Positions 1 through 10,206 of a stretch of DNA of 64,000 bases are shown one piece after another. The stretch is from Phenylobacterium sp. Root700 (GTDB taxonomy: Bacteria; Pseudomonadota; Alphaproteobacteria; Caulobacterales; Caulobacteraceae). The notes beneath the pieces are model-generated. The model ran no database searches. It was not told the origin of the DNA and was given only the letters and a program-made list of their open reading frames with translations. A program made the translations under genes and the position numbers. Numbering within the stretch: position 1 is the stretch's first letter; the number at the start of each line of letters is the position of its first letter. The stretch covers positions 105,160 to 169,159 of the forward strand of contig NZ_LMHT01000031.1 of assembly GCF_001429025.1 (NCBI RefSeq). Direction: 5' to 3'.

Positions 1-17
1 GCATCGTCCCTCCATGC

Positions 18-1316
18 CTAAGCTCTCCGCGCCCACTTGGTGAGGTCTCGCTCCCGGCCCATCAGTGCCAGGCCCGAGGCGATGGATTCCAGTTCGCTGC
101 CGCTCTCGATCTTCGAGGGCTCGAAACGGCGGTGGAAGATGTCGCGAACCGCCGGCACCAGGGACGAGCCCCCGGTCAGGAACACCCGGTCGATCTGCCC
201 GGCGTCGAGCCCCGCGTCGACCAGGGCCTCGTCGACCGCCTTCTCGATCAGGCCCAGCTCCGGGGCGATCCAGCCTTCGAACTCAGACCGCGCCACGTCC
301 CTGGTGATGGAGATGGTCCCGGCCTCGAACCGGAATTCGGCGCTCTCCTGCGAGGACAGGGCCTCCTTCAACTTGGAGATCGAGCGGTAGAGCATGTAGC
401 CGTAGTTCTCATCGAGCACCTCGACCAGCCGCTCGATCTTCTCCGGCTCGACCGCCTCGCGGACCAGTTTGCGGATGTCGCGCATCTCGCGGCTGGCCCG
501 CATCAAGGCCAGCTGGTCCCAACGCGCGAAGGTCGAATAGTAGCGGTTGGGGATCGGCAGCACCTTGCCGAACGAGGTGTAGCTCGAGCCCTTGCCGAGC
601 TGCGGCGAGACCAGGTTGTCGATGATCCGGTAGTCGAAGGCGTCGCCGGCCACCCCGACCCCGGACCGACCGAGCGGCGTGGAATGGATCTCGCCGCCCT
701 CGCGGGTGAAGCGGATGATCGAGAAGTCGCTGGTGCCGCCGCCGAAGTCGCCGACCAGTACGGTGGCGTCCTCGGTCAACTCCCGGGCGAAGAAGAAGGC
801 CGCCCCGACCGGCTCGTAGGAATAGAGGATCTCGGTGAAGCCCAGCCGCTCGAAGGCGATCTCATAGCGGCGCAGGGCCAGCTCCTCGTCGGGCGCGCCG
901 CCCGCGAAGGTGACCGGCCGGCCGACGATCACCCGCTTGGGCAGCTGCGCCATGTCGTCGCCCGCGTGGTCGCGCAGCTTCAGCAGGAAGGCCGAGAGCA
1001 GGTCTTCGAACAGATAGCGGCGACCCAGGATCTGGGTCTCGCTGAAGCTGGCGGAGGCCGCGAAGCTCTTGAAGGACTGGATGAACCGCGTCTCCAGCGG
1101 GTCTTCGACATAGGCCTCGATGGCCCAGGGGCCAGCCTCGACCTCGCGCTCCTTCGGCCGCTCGGCCGGGGCGTGGAAGGAGATCGCCGAGCGGAAGGCG
1201 AAGACTTCCTTCTCCGGCGCGGGGAAGCGCACCAGATGGGCCGGGCCCTCGGCCCCTGCGAGCGCGATGACGGTGTTGGTCGTGCCGAAATCGATGCCGA
1301 TGCTGAGATCAGCCAT
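18..1316 (-). CDS. Hsp70-family (YegD-like) chaperone ATPase
   Basis: This is an actin-fold ATPase of the Hsp70 superfamily, about 432 aa. The phosphate-1 loop DFGTTN is at residues 9-14, a phosphate-2 motif GDFGGGTSDFS lies mid-protein, and the adenosine motif TGGSSLVPAV is near the C-terminus. The length matches YegD-type proteins, which keep the nucleotide-binding domain but lack the full DnaK substrate-binding and lid region, so the client is unknown. I chose the ATG at 1316 because the DFGTTN motif normally lies within the first 15 residues. The open frame upstream of it runs through a strong hairpin and is unlikely to be coding. It points away from the left edge and is complete. Its partner or stress role cannot be told from the neighbours. 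Confidence 0.85.
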   Translation of the reverse strand: MADLSIGIDFGTTNTVIALAGAEGPAHLVRFPAPEKEVFAFRSAISFHAPAERPKEREVEAGPWAIEAYVEDPLETRFIQSFKSFAASASFSETQILGRRYLFEDLLSAFLLKLRDHAGDDMAQLPKRVIVGRPVTFAGGAPDEELALRRYEIAFERLGFTEILYSYEPVGAAFFFARELTEDATVLVGDFGGGTSDFSIIRFTREGGEIHSTPLGRSGVGVAGDAFDYRIIDNLVSPQLGKGSSYTSFGKVLPIPNRYYSTFARWDQLALMRASREMRDIRKLVREAVEPEKIERLVEVLDENYGYMLYRSISKLKEALSSQESAEFRFEAGTISITRDVARSEFEGWIAPELGLIEKAVDEALVDAGLDAGQIDRVFLTGGSSLVPAVRDIFHRRFEPSKIESGSELESIASGLALMGRERDLTKWARRA

Positions 1317-1393
1317 GTCGCGCTCATTTCTCTTTTCTTGGAGCGCGACGGCCGCCGAAACCGGCTTCCACTTTCGGCTGTCGCGCTCTTCAA

Positions 1394-1423
1394 GGGGTGT
1401 GGACGACGCATCGTCCACACCCC
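1394..1423 (-). terminator. 13-bp perfect hairpin downstream of maeB
   Basis: Arms at 1394-1406 and 1411-1423 are perfectly complementary around a 4-nt CGCA loop. It lies 41 bp beyond the maeB stop and before the Hsp70-like gene, as expected for a transcript end. Only two T residues follow the stem on the maeB strand, so it is not a canonical intrinsic terminator. It may instead stabilise the 3' end. Confidence 0.45.
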
Positions 1424-1464
1424 CGAGAGCGGACGATCCGTTTAGTTGGTGGTCAGGACCACGC

Positions 1465-3756
1465 TCACGAGGCCGAGGCCTCGGCGATGTCCTGCTCATA
1501 GGCGGCGAGCGTCGCCATCTGCAGGACCCGAGAGACCGAGGCGGACAGCGGTGCGATCTGCACCGACTTATCCATGCCCAGCAGCAACGGTCCGATCACC
1601 GTGGCGCCGCCCAGGGCCTGGACGAGCTGGGTCGAGATCGCCGCCGAATGGATGGCCGGCATGATCAGCACATTGGCCGGGCCGGTCAGGCGCATGAACG
1701 GATAGTTGACCCGCTTGCTCGGGTCGAGAGCGAGTTCCGGCGGCATTTCGCCCTCGTACTCGAAATCGACCTCCATCTCGTCGAGGATGGCGACGGCGTC
1801 GCGCACCTTTTCCGAGCGCACGCCCATCGGATTGCCGAAGGTCGAGTAGGACATGAAGGCCACGCGCGGCACATAGCCGAGGGTCTGCACGGTCCGGGCC
1901 GCCTCCATGGCGATCTCGACCAGTTCCTCGGCCTCGGGCATCTCGGTGACATTGGTGTCGGCGATGAACAGGGTATGGCCCTTGGCCAGCACCACGCTCA
2001 TGCCCATGACCCGGCCGCCAGGCGCCGGATCGATCACCCGCAGCACTTCTTCCAGCACCTGGTCATAGGAGCGGGTCACCCCGGTCACCATGCCGTCGGC
2101 GTGTCCCAGCGCCACCATGCAGGCGGCGAAGGAGTTGCGGTCCTGATTGATCAGCCGCTGGACGTCGCGCTTCAGGTAGCCCTGGCGCGACAGCCGCTCA
2201 TAGAGGAAGTCCACGTACTCGGGGTTCCAGTGGGAAACCCGGGCGTTGATGATCTCCAGCTTGGTCTCGTCCAGGTCGAGGCCGGCCGTGAGCATGTTCT
2301 CGCGGACCAGTTCCTCGCGGCCGACCAGGACCGCGTGGCCAAGGCCGGCGGCTTCGAAGGCGTGCGCCGCGCGGATCACCGTCGGCTCCTCGCCCTCGGC
2401 GAAGACGATGCGCTTCTTCGGGGCCTTCAGCACCGCGCCCTGCAGCTTCTGCAGGAAGGCGGCGGTCGGATCGAGCCGCTGGGCCAGCGACGCGCGATAG
2501 GCGTCCATGTCCTCGATCGGCTTGCGGGCGACCCCGGTGTCCATCGCCGCCTGGGCGACGAAGGGCGGGATGTAGGACAGCAGGCGCGGGTCGAACGGGG
2601 TCGGGATGATGTACTGCGGGCCGAACTTCAGCTGGGTGCCGTGATAGGCGGCGGCCACTTCGTCCGGCACGTCCTCGCGGGCCAGGGCGGCCAAGGCGTT
2701 GGCGCAGGCGATCTTCATTTCCATGTTCACGCGGCGGGCGCGCACGTCCAAGGCGCCGCGGAAGATGTAGGGGAAGCCCAGGACATTGTTGACCTGGTTG
2801 GCGTAGTCGCTGCGCCCGGTCGCCACGATGGCGTCGGGACGCACCGCATAGACCTCTTCGGGGGTGATTTCCGGATCGGGATTGGCCATGGCGAAGATGA
2901 TCGGCTTGGCCGCCATCGTCTTGACCATCTCCTGGGTGACCGCGCCCTTGGCCGAGAGGCCCAGGAACACGTCGGCGCCGACCAGCGCCTCGGCCAGGGT
3001 CCGCTTGTCGGTGTCGACCGCGTGGGCCGACTTCCACTGGTTCATGCCGGTCGGACGGCCGTGATAGATCACCCCGGTGTTGTCGACGGCGATGCAGTTC
3101 TCGGGACGCACGCCCATGGCCTTGATCAGCTCGAGCGAGGCGATACCCGCCGCGCCGGCGCCGCACAGCACGACCTTGACGTCCTTCAGCTCACGCCCGG
3201 TGATGGCGCAGGCGTTCATCAGGCCCGCCGCCGAGATGATCGCCGTGCCGTGCTGGTCGTCATGGAAGACCGGGATGTCGAGCAGCTCCTGCAGCTCGGT
3301 CTCGATCCGGAAGCACTCCGGGGCCTTGATGTCCTCGAGATTGATGCCGCCGAAGGTGACGCCGATGTTCTTCACCACCGTGATGATCTCGTCGGGATCG
3401 GTGGCGCTGACCTCGATGTCAATCGAGTCGACGTCGGCGAAACGCTTGAAGAGGACGCTCTTGCCCTCCATCACCGGCTTCGACGCCAGGGCGCCGAGAT
3501 TGCCCAGGCCCAGGATCGCGGTGCCGTTCGAGATCACCGCCACCAGGTTGCCCTTGGAGGTGTAGTCGTAGGCCGCTTCCGGATCTTCAGCGATCTTCAG
3601 CACCGGCACCGCGACGCCCGGCGAATAGGCGAGCGACAGGTCCCGCTGGGTGGCCATCGGCTTGGTCGGCACAATGGCGATCTTTCCCGGCGTCGGGTAC
3701 TTGTGGAAGCTCAGCGCTTCTTCATCGGTGAAGGTGCGTTTTTCAGCGTCGCTCAT
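1465..3756 (-). CDS. maeB: NADP-dependent malic enzyme with phosphotransacetylase-like domain
   Basis: It converts malate to pyruvate, CO2 and NAD(P)H in the cytoplasm. The 763-aa protein has an N-terminal malic enzyme half, with the metal/substrate segment DDQHGTA and the dinucleotide motif GAGAAGI. The C-terminal half of roughly 330 residues resembles phosphotransacetylase, the usual MaeB fusion in proteobacteria, where it acts in acetyl-CoA regulation rather than catalysis. I chose the ATG at 3756 (MSDAEKRTF), with GAGGA about 13 nt upstream. A TTG 14 codons further up is possible. It is monocistronic between a hairpin at 1394-1423 and a promoter gap of about 150 bp. It supplies pyruvate and NADPH and may balance the pyruvate-linked island, but it carries none of the island operators. 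Confidence 0.95.
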   Translation of the reverse strand: MSDAEKRTFTDEEALSFHKYPTPGKIAIVPTKPMATQRDLSLAYSPGVAVPVLKIAEDPEAAYDYTSKGNLVAVISNGTAILGLGNLGALASKPVMEGKSVLFKRFADVDSIDIEVSATDPDEIITVVKNIGVTFGGINLEDIKAPECFRIETELQELLDIPVFHDDQHGTAIISAAGLMNACAITGRELKDVKVVLCGAGAAGIASLELIKAMGVRPENCIAVDNTGVIYHGRPTGMNQWKSAHAVDTDKRTLAEALVGADVFLGLSAKGAVTQEMVKTMAAKPIIFAMANPDPEITPEEVYAVRPDAIVATGRSDYANQVNNVLGFPYIFRGALDVRARRVNMEMKIACANALAALAREDVPDEVAAAYHGTQLKFGPQYIIPTPFDPRLLSYIPPFVAQAAMDTGVARKPIEDMDAYRASLAQRLDPTAAFLQKLQGAVLKAPKKRIVFAEGEEPTVIRAAHAFEAAGLGHAVLVGREELVRENMLTAGLDLDETKLEIINARVSHWNPEYVDFLYERLSRQGYLKRDVQRLINQDRNSFAACMVALGHADGMVTGVTRSYDQVLEEVLRVIDPAPGGRVMGMSVVLAKGHTLFIADTNVTEMPEAEELVEIAMEAARTVQTLGYVPRVAFMSYSTFGNPMGVRSEKVRDAVAILDEMEVDFEYEGEMPPELALDPSKRVNYPFMRLTGPANVLIMPAIHSAAISTQLVQALGGATVIGPLLLGMDKSVQIAPLSASVSRVLQMATLAAYEQDIAEASAS

Positions 3757-3905
3757 TGGGGGCGGCGTGTCCTCGTGGCGCGTGTTTGGGTCGGCCAACC
3801 TATAGGGCGGCCATTGCGCTCACAACACCTCTCAGGTGTCGGCGTGAGCGTTCTTTTCCTTGCTCGCGCTCGGTCAAACGCGGCGCGCGAACACCGTCGA
3901 CGCGG

Positions 3906-5192
3906 CTATTTTTCAGCCGCTTGCGCCATGCTCCGGGCATAGCGTGAGCTGGAACCGTCGGTTCTGAGCATGATCAACGCGCCGTCCTCGAACCGCACGC
4001 GCCGCAACGGGGCGCCCTCGACCACGAACAGTCCGCCCTGATCGAGCGGCTTCAGCGTCGCTTCCGGCCGCCGCCCCTGGCGCAGCACCAGCCGCTCGCC
4101 CGCCGTAGTGACCCGATAGGCGCCGTAGTCACCGGCATAGGCCGCCAGTTTGCCGGGCTCCACGGCAGGCGCGTCGGCCAGCGCCTCCAGCGCCCAGCGG
4201 TTCTCCACGCTCGCGGCGCCCGGCGCGGCGGCCAGCTTGGTCAAGGCCAGGCTCTGGGCGCGGACCAGGGCCAGTTTGGCGGGAACCTCGACGTCAGGCG
4301 CGACGCCGGCTTCCTCCCAGTTCTTGCCGGTGATCGGGTTGATCGGCGTGCCGCTGGACACAAAGACCCGCAGCCCATCGCCGACCTCGACGTCGCCGCC
4401 GGGATTGGCCGCGCCGGCCGAGCGCTCCCCGACGACGATCGCGCGCTTGGCCGACTTCAGGGTGTAGGCGAAGCTCTCGGCGGCCGAGCCGGTGCGGCCG
4501 CTGACCAGCACATAGAGCGGGGTGTCCAACCGCCTAGGCTCGGTGATCGCCACCGTCGGGCGCTCGGTGGAGTCCGGCTCGCCGCGGGTCTTGAAGGTGT
4601 TGTAGACATTGGCGTCGGCGGCGACGAAACGCCCGACCAGATAGCCGACCATGGCCGGGGACCCACCGCCGTTCTCGCGCAGATCGAAGATCACTGCATC
4701 GGTCGAAGCGACCAGGGCCAGGGCCGCATCCGCCGTCTTGCGGGCCGCCTCGTCGCCGGGCGTGAAGTCGGCGAACTCGCTCACCTCCACATAGCCGATA
4801 TTGCCCGGCAGCACCTCGGCGCGGCGGAAGCCATAGTTGATGCGGCGCAGGTGCTCGGCATAGGCGCCCGGACCCGCGCCTTGACGTCCAGCCTCGGCCG
4901 GCGCCGGCGGCGACCAGCTGACCCGGAAATGGCCATCCAGCGGTGACAGCCGGGTGGTGAGGGCGACGGCGAAATCGCTAGGATTGGTCAGGCCGTCGTA
5001 CTTGCCCCGGCCAGCCTCGGCGCGCAGATCGCGAGCGATCCGCCCGGCCCTGGCCTCGTCATAGAACTGGGTCTGAATCACGCTGGCGATCTTCTCGACC
5101 GCCGCCCGCGGCTTGATGGCCTGGGCCTGCGCCAGAGCCGGCGCCGTCAGGGCCAAGGAAAGCCCCAGGATCGAGGCGAGAAGGGTCTTCAT
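3906..5192 (-). CDS. S41-family serine peptidase, secreted
   Basis: The first 23 or so residues form a Sec signal peptide ending in an alanine-rich cleavage site, so the 428-aa protein is periplasmic. The S41 (C-terminal-processing/IRBP-like) fold is shown by DLRENGGG and by SGRTGSAAES, whose Ser in GSAAE is the expected nucleophile. A later KSAKRAIVVGE segment is typical of the fold. I see no clear PDZ domain before the protease core, so it resembles the IRBP/tricorn-like branch more than CtpA. The ATG at 5192 was chosen because the signal peptide begins there. It is divergent from dapB across a 151-bp gap. The substrate is unknown. Confidence 0.85.
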   Translation of the reverse strand: MKTLLASILGLSLALTAPALAQAQAIKPRAAVEKIASVIQTQFYDEARAGRIARDLRAEAGRGKYDGLTNPSDFAVALTTRLSPLDGHFRVSWSPPAPAEAGRQGAGPGAYAEHLRRINYGFRRAEVLPGNIGYVEVSEFADFTPGDEAARKTADAALALVASTDAVIFDLRENGGGSPAMVGYLVGRFVAADANVYNTFKTRGEPDSTERPTVAITEPRRLDTPLYVLVSGRTGSAAESFAYTLKSAKRAIVVGERSAGAANPGGDVEVGDGLRVFVSSGTPINPITGKNWEEAGVAPDVEVPAKLALVRAQSLALTKLAAAPGAASVENRWALEALADAPAVEPGKLAAYAGDYGAYRVTTAGERLVLRQGRRPEATLKPLDQGGLFVVEGAPLRRVRFEDGALIMLRTDGSSSRYARSMAQAAEK

Positions 5193-5343
5193 GCGAGGTC
5201 CAGCTCCACGTTCATTGAGCGATGTTCTGCGCAAGCTTGGCTATTTTGCGGCGACCAGGTCCATCTGGCGACCATGATCTCCAAACCCGGCTCGTGGCGC
5301 GCCGGCCTTGACCCCGTCGCCAAGGCCAGGACACTAACGCCTC

Positions 5344-6144
5344 GTGTTCGCGTGCCTCGGAGAGTTTCCCCTGACCAACCCCATCGATATCGCCGTCGCC
5401 GGCGCGCTCGGCCGCATGGGTCAGGCCGTGGCCGCCGTGATCGAGAGCCGCGACGACGCGCGTCTCGCCGCCCGCTTCGACCGTCCCGGCGCTGTCGGCG
5501 AAGGTCTGGTCGATGTCGACGCCGCCCTCGCCGCGGCCCAGGTGGTCATCGACTTCACCACCCCGGCCGCCTCGGTCGCCCTGGCCCAGGCCGTGGCCGT
5601 ACGCGGCGGGCCGGCCCTGGTGATCGGCTCCACCGGCTGCTCGGACGAACAGCTGGCCGCCATCGCGCAGGCCGCCAAGTCGGTCGCCATCGTGCACGCC
5701 GGCAACTACTCGCTGGGCGTCAACATGCTGATGGGCCTGGTGGCCAAGGCCGCCCAGGCGCTCGGCCCCGAGGCCTATGACATCGAGATCTTCGAAGCCC
5801 ACCACAAGCGCAAGGTCGACGCCCCGTCGGGCACCGCCCTGATGCTCGGCCAGGCCGCCGCCGAAGGCCGCGGCGTCAAGCTGGACGATGTCGCCCAGCG
5901 CGGCCGCGACGGCATCACCGGCCCGCGCCGGGTCGGCGACATCGGCTTTTCCGTCATGCGCGGCGGCGACATCATCGGCGAGCACTCGGTGACCTTCGCC
6001 GCCGAGGACGAAATCCTCACCATCAGCCACTCGGCCCGCGACCGGGGCCTGTTCGCCCGCGGCGCGGTGGTGGCCGCCCGCTGGGTGGCCGGCAAGCCGC
6101 CGGGCCTCTACGACATGCAAGATGTGCTGGGCCTGAAGGCGTGA
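5344..6144 (+). CDS. dapB: 4-hydroxy-tetrahydrodipicolinate reductase
   Basis: It reduces 4-hydroxy-tetrahydrodipicolinate to tetrahydrodipicolinate in lysine and meso-diaminopimelate synthesis. Visible motifs are the Rossmann loop GALGRMG, the DFTTPAAS and GSTG segments, and the catalytic [13 protein letters not shown] stretch with its His-His and Lys. The start is uncertain. GTG at 5344 gives 266 aa, but a ribosome-binding GGAGAG at 5359-5364 sits correctly for a CTG start at 5371, and relatives usually begin just before the [11 protein letters not shown] block. No in-frame ATG exists in between. The stop overlaps the GTG of the following amidase, so the two are translationally coupled. Confidence 0.95.
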   Translation: MFACLGEFPLTNPIDIAVAGALGRMGQAVAAVIESRDDARLAARFDRPGAVGEGLVDVDAALAAAQVVIDFTTPAASVALAQAVAVRGGPALVIGSTGCSDEQLAAIAQAAKSVAIVHAGNYSLGVNMLMGLVAKAAQALGPEAYDIEIFEAHHKRKVDAPSGTALMLGQAAAEGRGVKLDDVAQRGRDGITGPRRVGDIGFSVMRGGDIIGEHSVTFAAEDEILTISHSARDRGLFARGAVVAARWVAGKPPGLYDMQDVLGLKA

Positions 6145-7571
6145 CCGATCTCCTCGCCCGCGACGCCACGGCTCAGCTGTCGGCGCTGAGGGCGAAGGAT
6201 ATTTCGGCGGTCGAGCTGCTGAAGCTCTCCCTGGCCCGGCACGAACAGACGCATCAGACCCTGAACGCCGTCGTCACGGCCGATCTCGGCCGGGCTCTCG
6301 ACACCGCCCGGGCCATGGACGACCTGCGCGCCAAGGGCGCCTCGCTCGGTCCCCTGGCCGGCCTGCCGATGACCATCAAGGACGCCCTCGACGTCGCCGG
6401 CATGGCGGCGTCGTCAGGCGTCGAGCTGCTGCGGCGGCGCAAGCCCCAGGACGCCGTGGCCGTCGGTCACGTCCGTCAGGCCGGCGCGGTGATCTGGGCC
6501 AAGACCAATGTCCCGGTGATGACCGCCGACTGGCAGAGCTTCAACCCGCTCTATGGCACCACCAACAATCCCTGGGACCCCGCCCGCACACCCGGCGGAT
6601 CGTCGGGCGGCGCGGCCGCGGCGCTGGCCGCCGGGGTCACCGCCCTGGAGATCGGCTCGGACATCGGCGGCTCGCTGCGCGTTCCGGCCAGCTTCTGCGG
6701 CGTCTTCTCCCACAAGCCGACCTGGGGCCTGGTCTCGCAACTGGGCCACGTGCCTCCGGCCCCTGGAACCCACGCCGAGCGCGACCTCAACGTCATCGGC
6801 CCGATGGCCCGCTCGGCCCGCGACCTGCGTCTGCTGCTGTCGGTGCTGACGGCCGGCGTGCCGGCCAAGGCCGAGGTCGCCGATCTCTCGCGCCTCAAGA
6901 TCGGCCTGTGGCTGGAAAGCTTCCCCCTCGACCCGGAGGTCGCCGCGGTGATCGAGGTGCTGGGCGCCCAGCTCTCGGCGGCCGGCGCCGAGGTGCGGCC
7001 AATCTCCAGCCCGGTGTCTGCGGACCAGTTGACAGCCGCCTACCAGACCCTGCTCGGCGCGGTGCAGGCCACCGACATGCCGATCAAGGCCCAGACCTCG
7101 CTGCGGCGGATGCGCGGGGTGGCGGGCCTGGCCCTGCGACTGGGCGCCGGCCCGCAATCCTGGGCCGGACTGGCCCGCGCCTACGCAGCCACCCACGCCG
7201 AATGGATCGCCGCCGACGAGGTCCGCGCACGCCTGAAGCAGACCACCAACGAGGCCTTCGCCGCCTTCGACGTGATCCTGGCCCCCGTGGCGCCGGTCGT
7301 CGCCTTCCCTCACGACCACCGGCCGTTCATTCGGCGCAGGCTGACGACCTCCGAAGGCCAGGCGCTGCCGTACGCAACGATGTTCAACTGGATCGCGCTG
7401 GCCACCGCCTGCCATCTGCCGGTGACCACCATTCCGGCTGGTCTAGCGGCCAGCGGCCTGCCGGTCGGCGTCCAGATCATCGGCCCGCACGGCGCCGACT
7501 CCCGCACCCTGGCCATCGCCCAGGCCATCGACGAGCGCCTGGGCGGCTTCATCGCCCCGCCGATGGGGTAG
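6141..7571 (+). CDS. Amidase signature family amidase
   Basis: This is a 476-aa amidase-signature hydrolase. The Ser-cisSer-Lys triad is visible as K80 (TIKDALD), S154 in GGSSGG and S178 in DIGGSLR. The 24-residue spacing between the two serines is the family norm. It starts with GTG overlapping the dapB stop (GTGA), so it is coupled to dapB, but it has no evident role in lysine synthesis. It is not GatA in context, because gatB and gatC are absent and the C-terminal half is divergent. A role in amide or nitrile-derived substrate hydrolysis is possible. No signal peptide is seen, so it is cytoplasmic. Confidence 0.88.
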   Translation: MTDLLARDATAQLSALRAKDISAVELLKLSLARHEQTHQTLNAVVTADLGRALDTARAMDDLRAKGASLGPLAGLPMTIKDALDVAGMAASSGVELLRRRKPQDAVAVGHVRQAGAVIWAKTNVPVMTADWQSFNPLYGTTNNPWDPARTPGGSSGGAAAALAAGVTALEIGSDIGGSLRVPASFCGVFSHKPTWGLVSQLGHVPPAPGTHAERDLNVIGPMARSARDLRLLLSVLTAGVPAKAEVADLSRLKIGLWLESFPLDPEVAAVIEVLGAQLSAAGAEVRPISSPVSADQLTAAYQTLLGAVQATDMPIKAQTSLRRMRGVAGLALRLGAGPQSWAGLARAYAATHAEWIAADEVRARLKQTTNEAFAAFDVILAPVAPVVAFPHDHRPFIRRRLTTSEGQALPYATMFNWIALATACHLPVTTIPAGLAASGLPVGVQIIGPHGADSRTLAIAQAIDERLGGFIAPPMG

Positions 7572-7662
7572 GCCCCACCCCGCCAGAAGTTGTGCGACCA
7601 CAATCCTTGCGCGTACAGACGACCGACCTGTAGGTTCGGCGCGGGGATATGGGGGAAACACA

Positions 7663-9618
7663 ATGCGCCTGATGTTGGCGGCCGCATCGGCGGCGCTCTT
7701 GACCGTGGCCGCTCAGGCTCACGCCGCGCCGCCGCCGGCCTCGGCTTTCGGACGGGTCCCGGCCGTGGTCGACGCCACCATTTCGCCGGACGGCAAACGC
7801 GTCGCCATCCTTGGCGGAACCTCGGACCAACGGTTCGTCTCCATCGCCACCATCGATGATCCCGCCCTGCCGGTGCTGCCGCTTGGCGACGCCGAGGTGG
7901 TCGGGCTGTCCTGGGCCGGCAACGACCACGTCCTCGCCCGCGTCGGATACTGGGAGAAGTACGGCCCAAGGCTGGCCTACCGCTTCGAGCGGAACGTCTC
8001 CATCACGCCTCAGGCTAAGGCCGTCGCGCGTCTGCTGGACGGTGACGCCTTCTCCCAATACCTCGTCGAGCAGCCCGTCCTGGGCACATCGCCCGGTCCA
8101 CCGGCCCAGGTGTTCGTCATGGGCCTCCTGCCTGGCGAGGCCGTCGGCGGCATGGACACCCGCATTCAGCGCAAGGGCGAGGAAGGCTATGTCTCAGCGC
8201 TATTCAAGGTCGATCCCGCGACCGGAAAAGGGGTGCGGATAGAGCGCGGCGATTCCGACACGATCGGCTGGGAGCTGAATACCGCAGGCGAGCCGCGCGT
8301 ACGCCTCGACATCGACGAGCTCAGCCATCGCTTCACGGTCTACGCCCGCGGCGCCAGAGCCGGGCAGTGGACGGTTCTGTGGGACGGCGGCGATTTCGAC
8401 AGCCGCCGGCGTTACCTCGGCTATTCGGCCCCGGAAGACGCCATCTATCTGTTCCTGGACGGCGCCGTGATCCGCAAACGCGTCAGCGACGGCGCGATGG
8501 AAACGGTCAGCCAGATCCCCGCCGACACCTCGCCGCGCCTGCTCTGGGACAGTCGCAGCCTTGGGGCCTTCGCCATTCTGACCGGAGGCGAGAAGCCGGC
8601 TTACCACTGGCTCGATCCCGAGATCGGCGCGGTCCATGCCGCCCTTACGAAGGCCTTCAAGACGCAGGACGTCTGGCTGTACGAGTGGTCGGCCGACCGG
8701 ACGCGCTTCCTGGTCCGCGTGAGCGCGCCCTCCTCGCCGCCGACCTGGCACCTCTTCGACAAGATCCGAAAGGAACTCTCTCCGCTCGGGGACGAGTACC
8801 CAGACCTCAGGGGCGTAACGCTCGGCCAGACCCAGTGGATCACCTACAAGGCCCGCGATGGGCTTGAGATTCCGGCCTACCTCACCCTGCCGCCCGGCGC
8901 GGGGCCAAACGACAAGTCTCCACTGATCGTCCTGCCGCATGGCGGGCCGACCAGCCGGGACGTCTACGACTTCGACTATCTGGTGCAGTTCCTGGCCACG
9001 CGAGGTTATGCGGTGCTGCAACCGCAGTTCCGAGGCTCATGGGGCTTCGGCGCCGCTTTCGAAAAGGCCGGACAGGGCGAATGGGGCGGCAAGATGCAGA
9101 CCGACCTGCTGGACGGCGTGGCCGCGGTCGCGGCCACCGGCCAGATCGACGCCGGCCGGACCTGCATCGTCGGCGGAAGCTTCGGCGGCTACGCCGCGCT
9201 GGCCGGCGCGACGCTGCACCCTGACGCCTATAGATGCGCGGCCTCGATCGCCGGCATCGCCGACCTCGGTTTCTTCCTGGTGCAAAGGCAGCAGCTCTAT
9301 GGGGAGAGTTCAGGCACGATCGGCGAGCTTCGGACAGCGCTCGGCGCCGCCTCGAAGGACAAGCTGGCGGCCACCTCTCCCGCGCGACTGGCGGCGAACA
9401 TCAAGACGCCGATCCTGCTCATCCACGGCGACAGGGACACCATCGTGCCGCCGGAGCAGTCGCAAAAGATGGTCGATGCGATGAAGGCGGCGGGCAAGCC
9501 GGTTGAGTATGTGGTCCTGGAAAACGAGAACCACTACCTGACCCGGTCGGCCACCCGGACGCAGACGCTGGAGGCGCTCGAAGGCTTCCTGGCCAAGCAC
9601 CTGCCGGTCACGAACTGA
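7663..9618 (+). CDS. S9-family prolyl oligopeptidase-like peptidase, secreted
   Basis: The 651-aa protein has an N-terminal signal peptide (cleavage near AQAHA-A), a beta-propeller-like N-terminal half and a C-terminal alpha/beta-hydrolase domain. The catalytic residues are S506 in GGSFGGYA, D592 in HGDRD and H624 in ENENHYL, the order and spacing of S9 peptidases. This subgroup usually behaves as dipeptidyl or acylaminoacyl peptidases. The ATG at 7663 follows GGGGGAAAC at good spacing. It stands alone between the amidase and dut. A role in peptide scavenging in the periplasm is the simplest reading. Confidence 0.88.
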   Translation: MRLMLAAASAALLTVAAQAHAAPPPASAFGRVPAVVDATISPDGKRVAILGGTSDQRFVSIATIDDPALPVLPLGDAEVVGLSWAGNDHVLARVGYWEKYGPRLAYRFERNVSITPQAKAVARLLDGDAFSQYLVEQPVLGTSPGPPAQVFVMGLLPGEAVGGMDTRIQRKGEEGYVSALFKVDPATGKGVRIERGDSDTIGWELNTAGEPRVRLDIDELSHRFTVYARGARAGQWTVLWDGGDFDSRRRYLGYSAPEDAIYLFLDGAVIRKRVSDGAMETVSQIPADTSPRLLWDSRSLGAFAILTGGEKPAYHWLDPEIGAVHAALTKAFKTQDVWLYEWSADRTRFLVRVSAPSSPPTWHLFDKIRKELSPLGDEYPDLRGVTLGQTQWITYKARDGLEIPAYLTLPPGAGPNDKSPLIVLPHGGPTSRDVYDFDYLVQFLATRGYAVLQPQFRGSWGFGAAFEKAGQGEWGGKMQTDLLDGVAAVAATGQIDAGRTCIVGGSFGGYAALAGATLHPDAYRCAASIAGIADLGFFLVQRQQLYGESSGTIGELRTALGAASKDKLAATSPARLAANIKTPILLIHGDRDTIVPPEQSQKMVDAMKAAGKPVEYVVLENENHYLTRSATRTQTLEALEGFLAKHLPVTN

Positions 9619-9722
9619 TCGACTGGCGGGCGTGTGACCCTGTCGCGCGCCTGACCGCCTTGAGGCGGCGGCCGGCATCTGGCATTCCGCCGCTTCAATC
9701 TCGTTTCCAAGGGCGACCGACC

Positions 9723-10196
9723 ATGACTGAACCGCGCGGCGTGACGCCCCTGACGGCCGCCTTCAAGCGCTGGGAGGGCAACCACGACCTGCCCCTGCCC
9801 GCCTACGCCACCGCCGGCGCCGCCGGGTTCGACTTCCGCGCCGCGACGCCCGAGGGCGAGACGGTCAGCATCGAACCGGGCGCGCGGCGGCTGATCCCCA
9901 CCGGCTTCGCCGTCGCCCTGCCGATCGGCTACGAGATGCAGATCCGTCCGCGCTCAGGCCTGGCGGCCAAGAACGGCGTCTCCATCGTCAATGCGCCGGG
10001 CACGGTCGACTGCGATTATCGCGGCGAGATTTCGGTCTGCCTGATCAATCTGGGCGCCGAGACCTTCCACGTCCGCCGCGGCGACCGGATCGGCCAAGGC
10101 GTCATCGCCGCCGCGCCGCAATGGACCCTGATCGAGGCCGACGAACTGGACGACACGGTCCGCGGGGCCGGCGGTTACGGTTCCACCGGGGTCTGA
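9723..10196 (+). CDS. dut: dUTP diphosphatase
   Basis: It hydrolyses dUTP to dUMP and PPi, limiting uracil in DNA and feeding dTMP synthesis. All five trimeric dUTPase motifs are present in order: AGAAGFDFRAA, PRSGLAAKNGV, NAPGTVDCDYRGEI, RGDRIGQGV and the C-terminal RGAGGYGSTG. The length of 157 aa is typical. I chose the ATG at 9723; upstream in-frame codons are not conserved in character. In many proteobacteria dut lies next to coaBC (dfp). Here coaBC begins 34 kb away at 44570, and an island operator starts only 18 bp after the dut stop, so dut marks the left border of the catabolic island. Confidence 0.97.
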   Translation: MTEPRGVTPLTAAFKRWEGNHDLPLPAYATAGAAGFDFRAATPEGETVSIEPGARRLIPTGFAVALPIGYEMQIRPRSGLAAKNGVSIVNAPGTVDCDYRGEISVCLINLGAETFHVRRGDRIGQGVIAAAPQWTLIEADELDDTVRGAGGYGSTGV

Positions 10197-10206
10197 ACCC
10201 CGTCGC

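Noticed and set aside
1120-3942. Long open frame antisense to maeB
   Set aside because: It crosses the maeB terminator hairpin and gene borders and has no domain.
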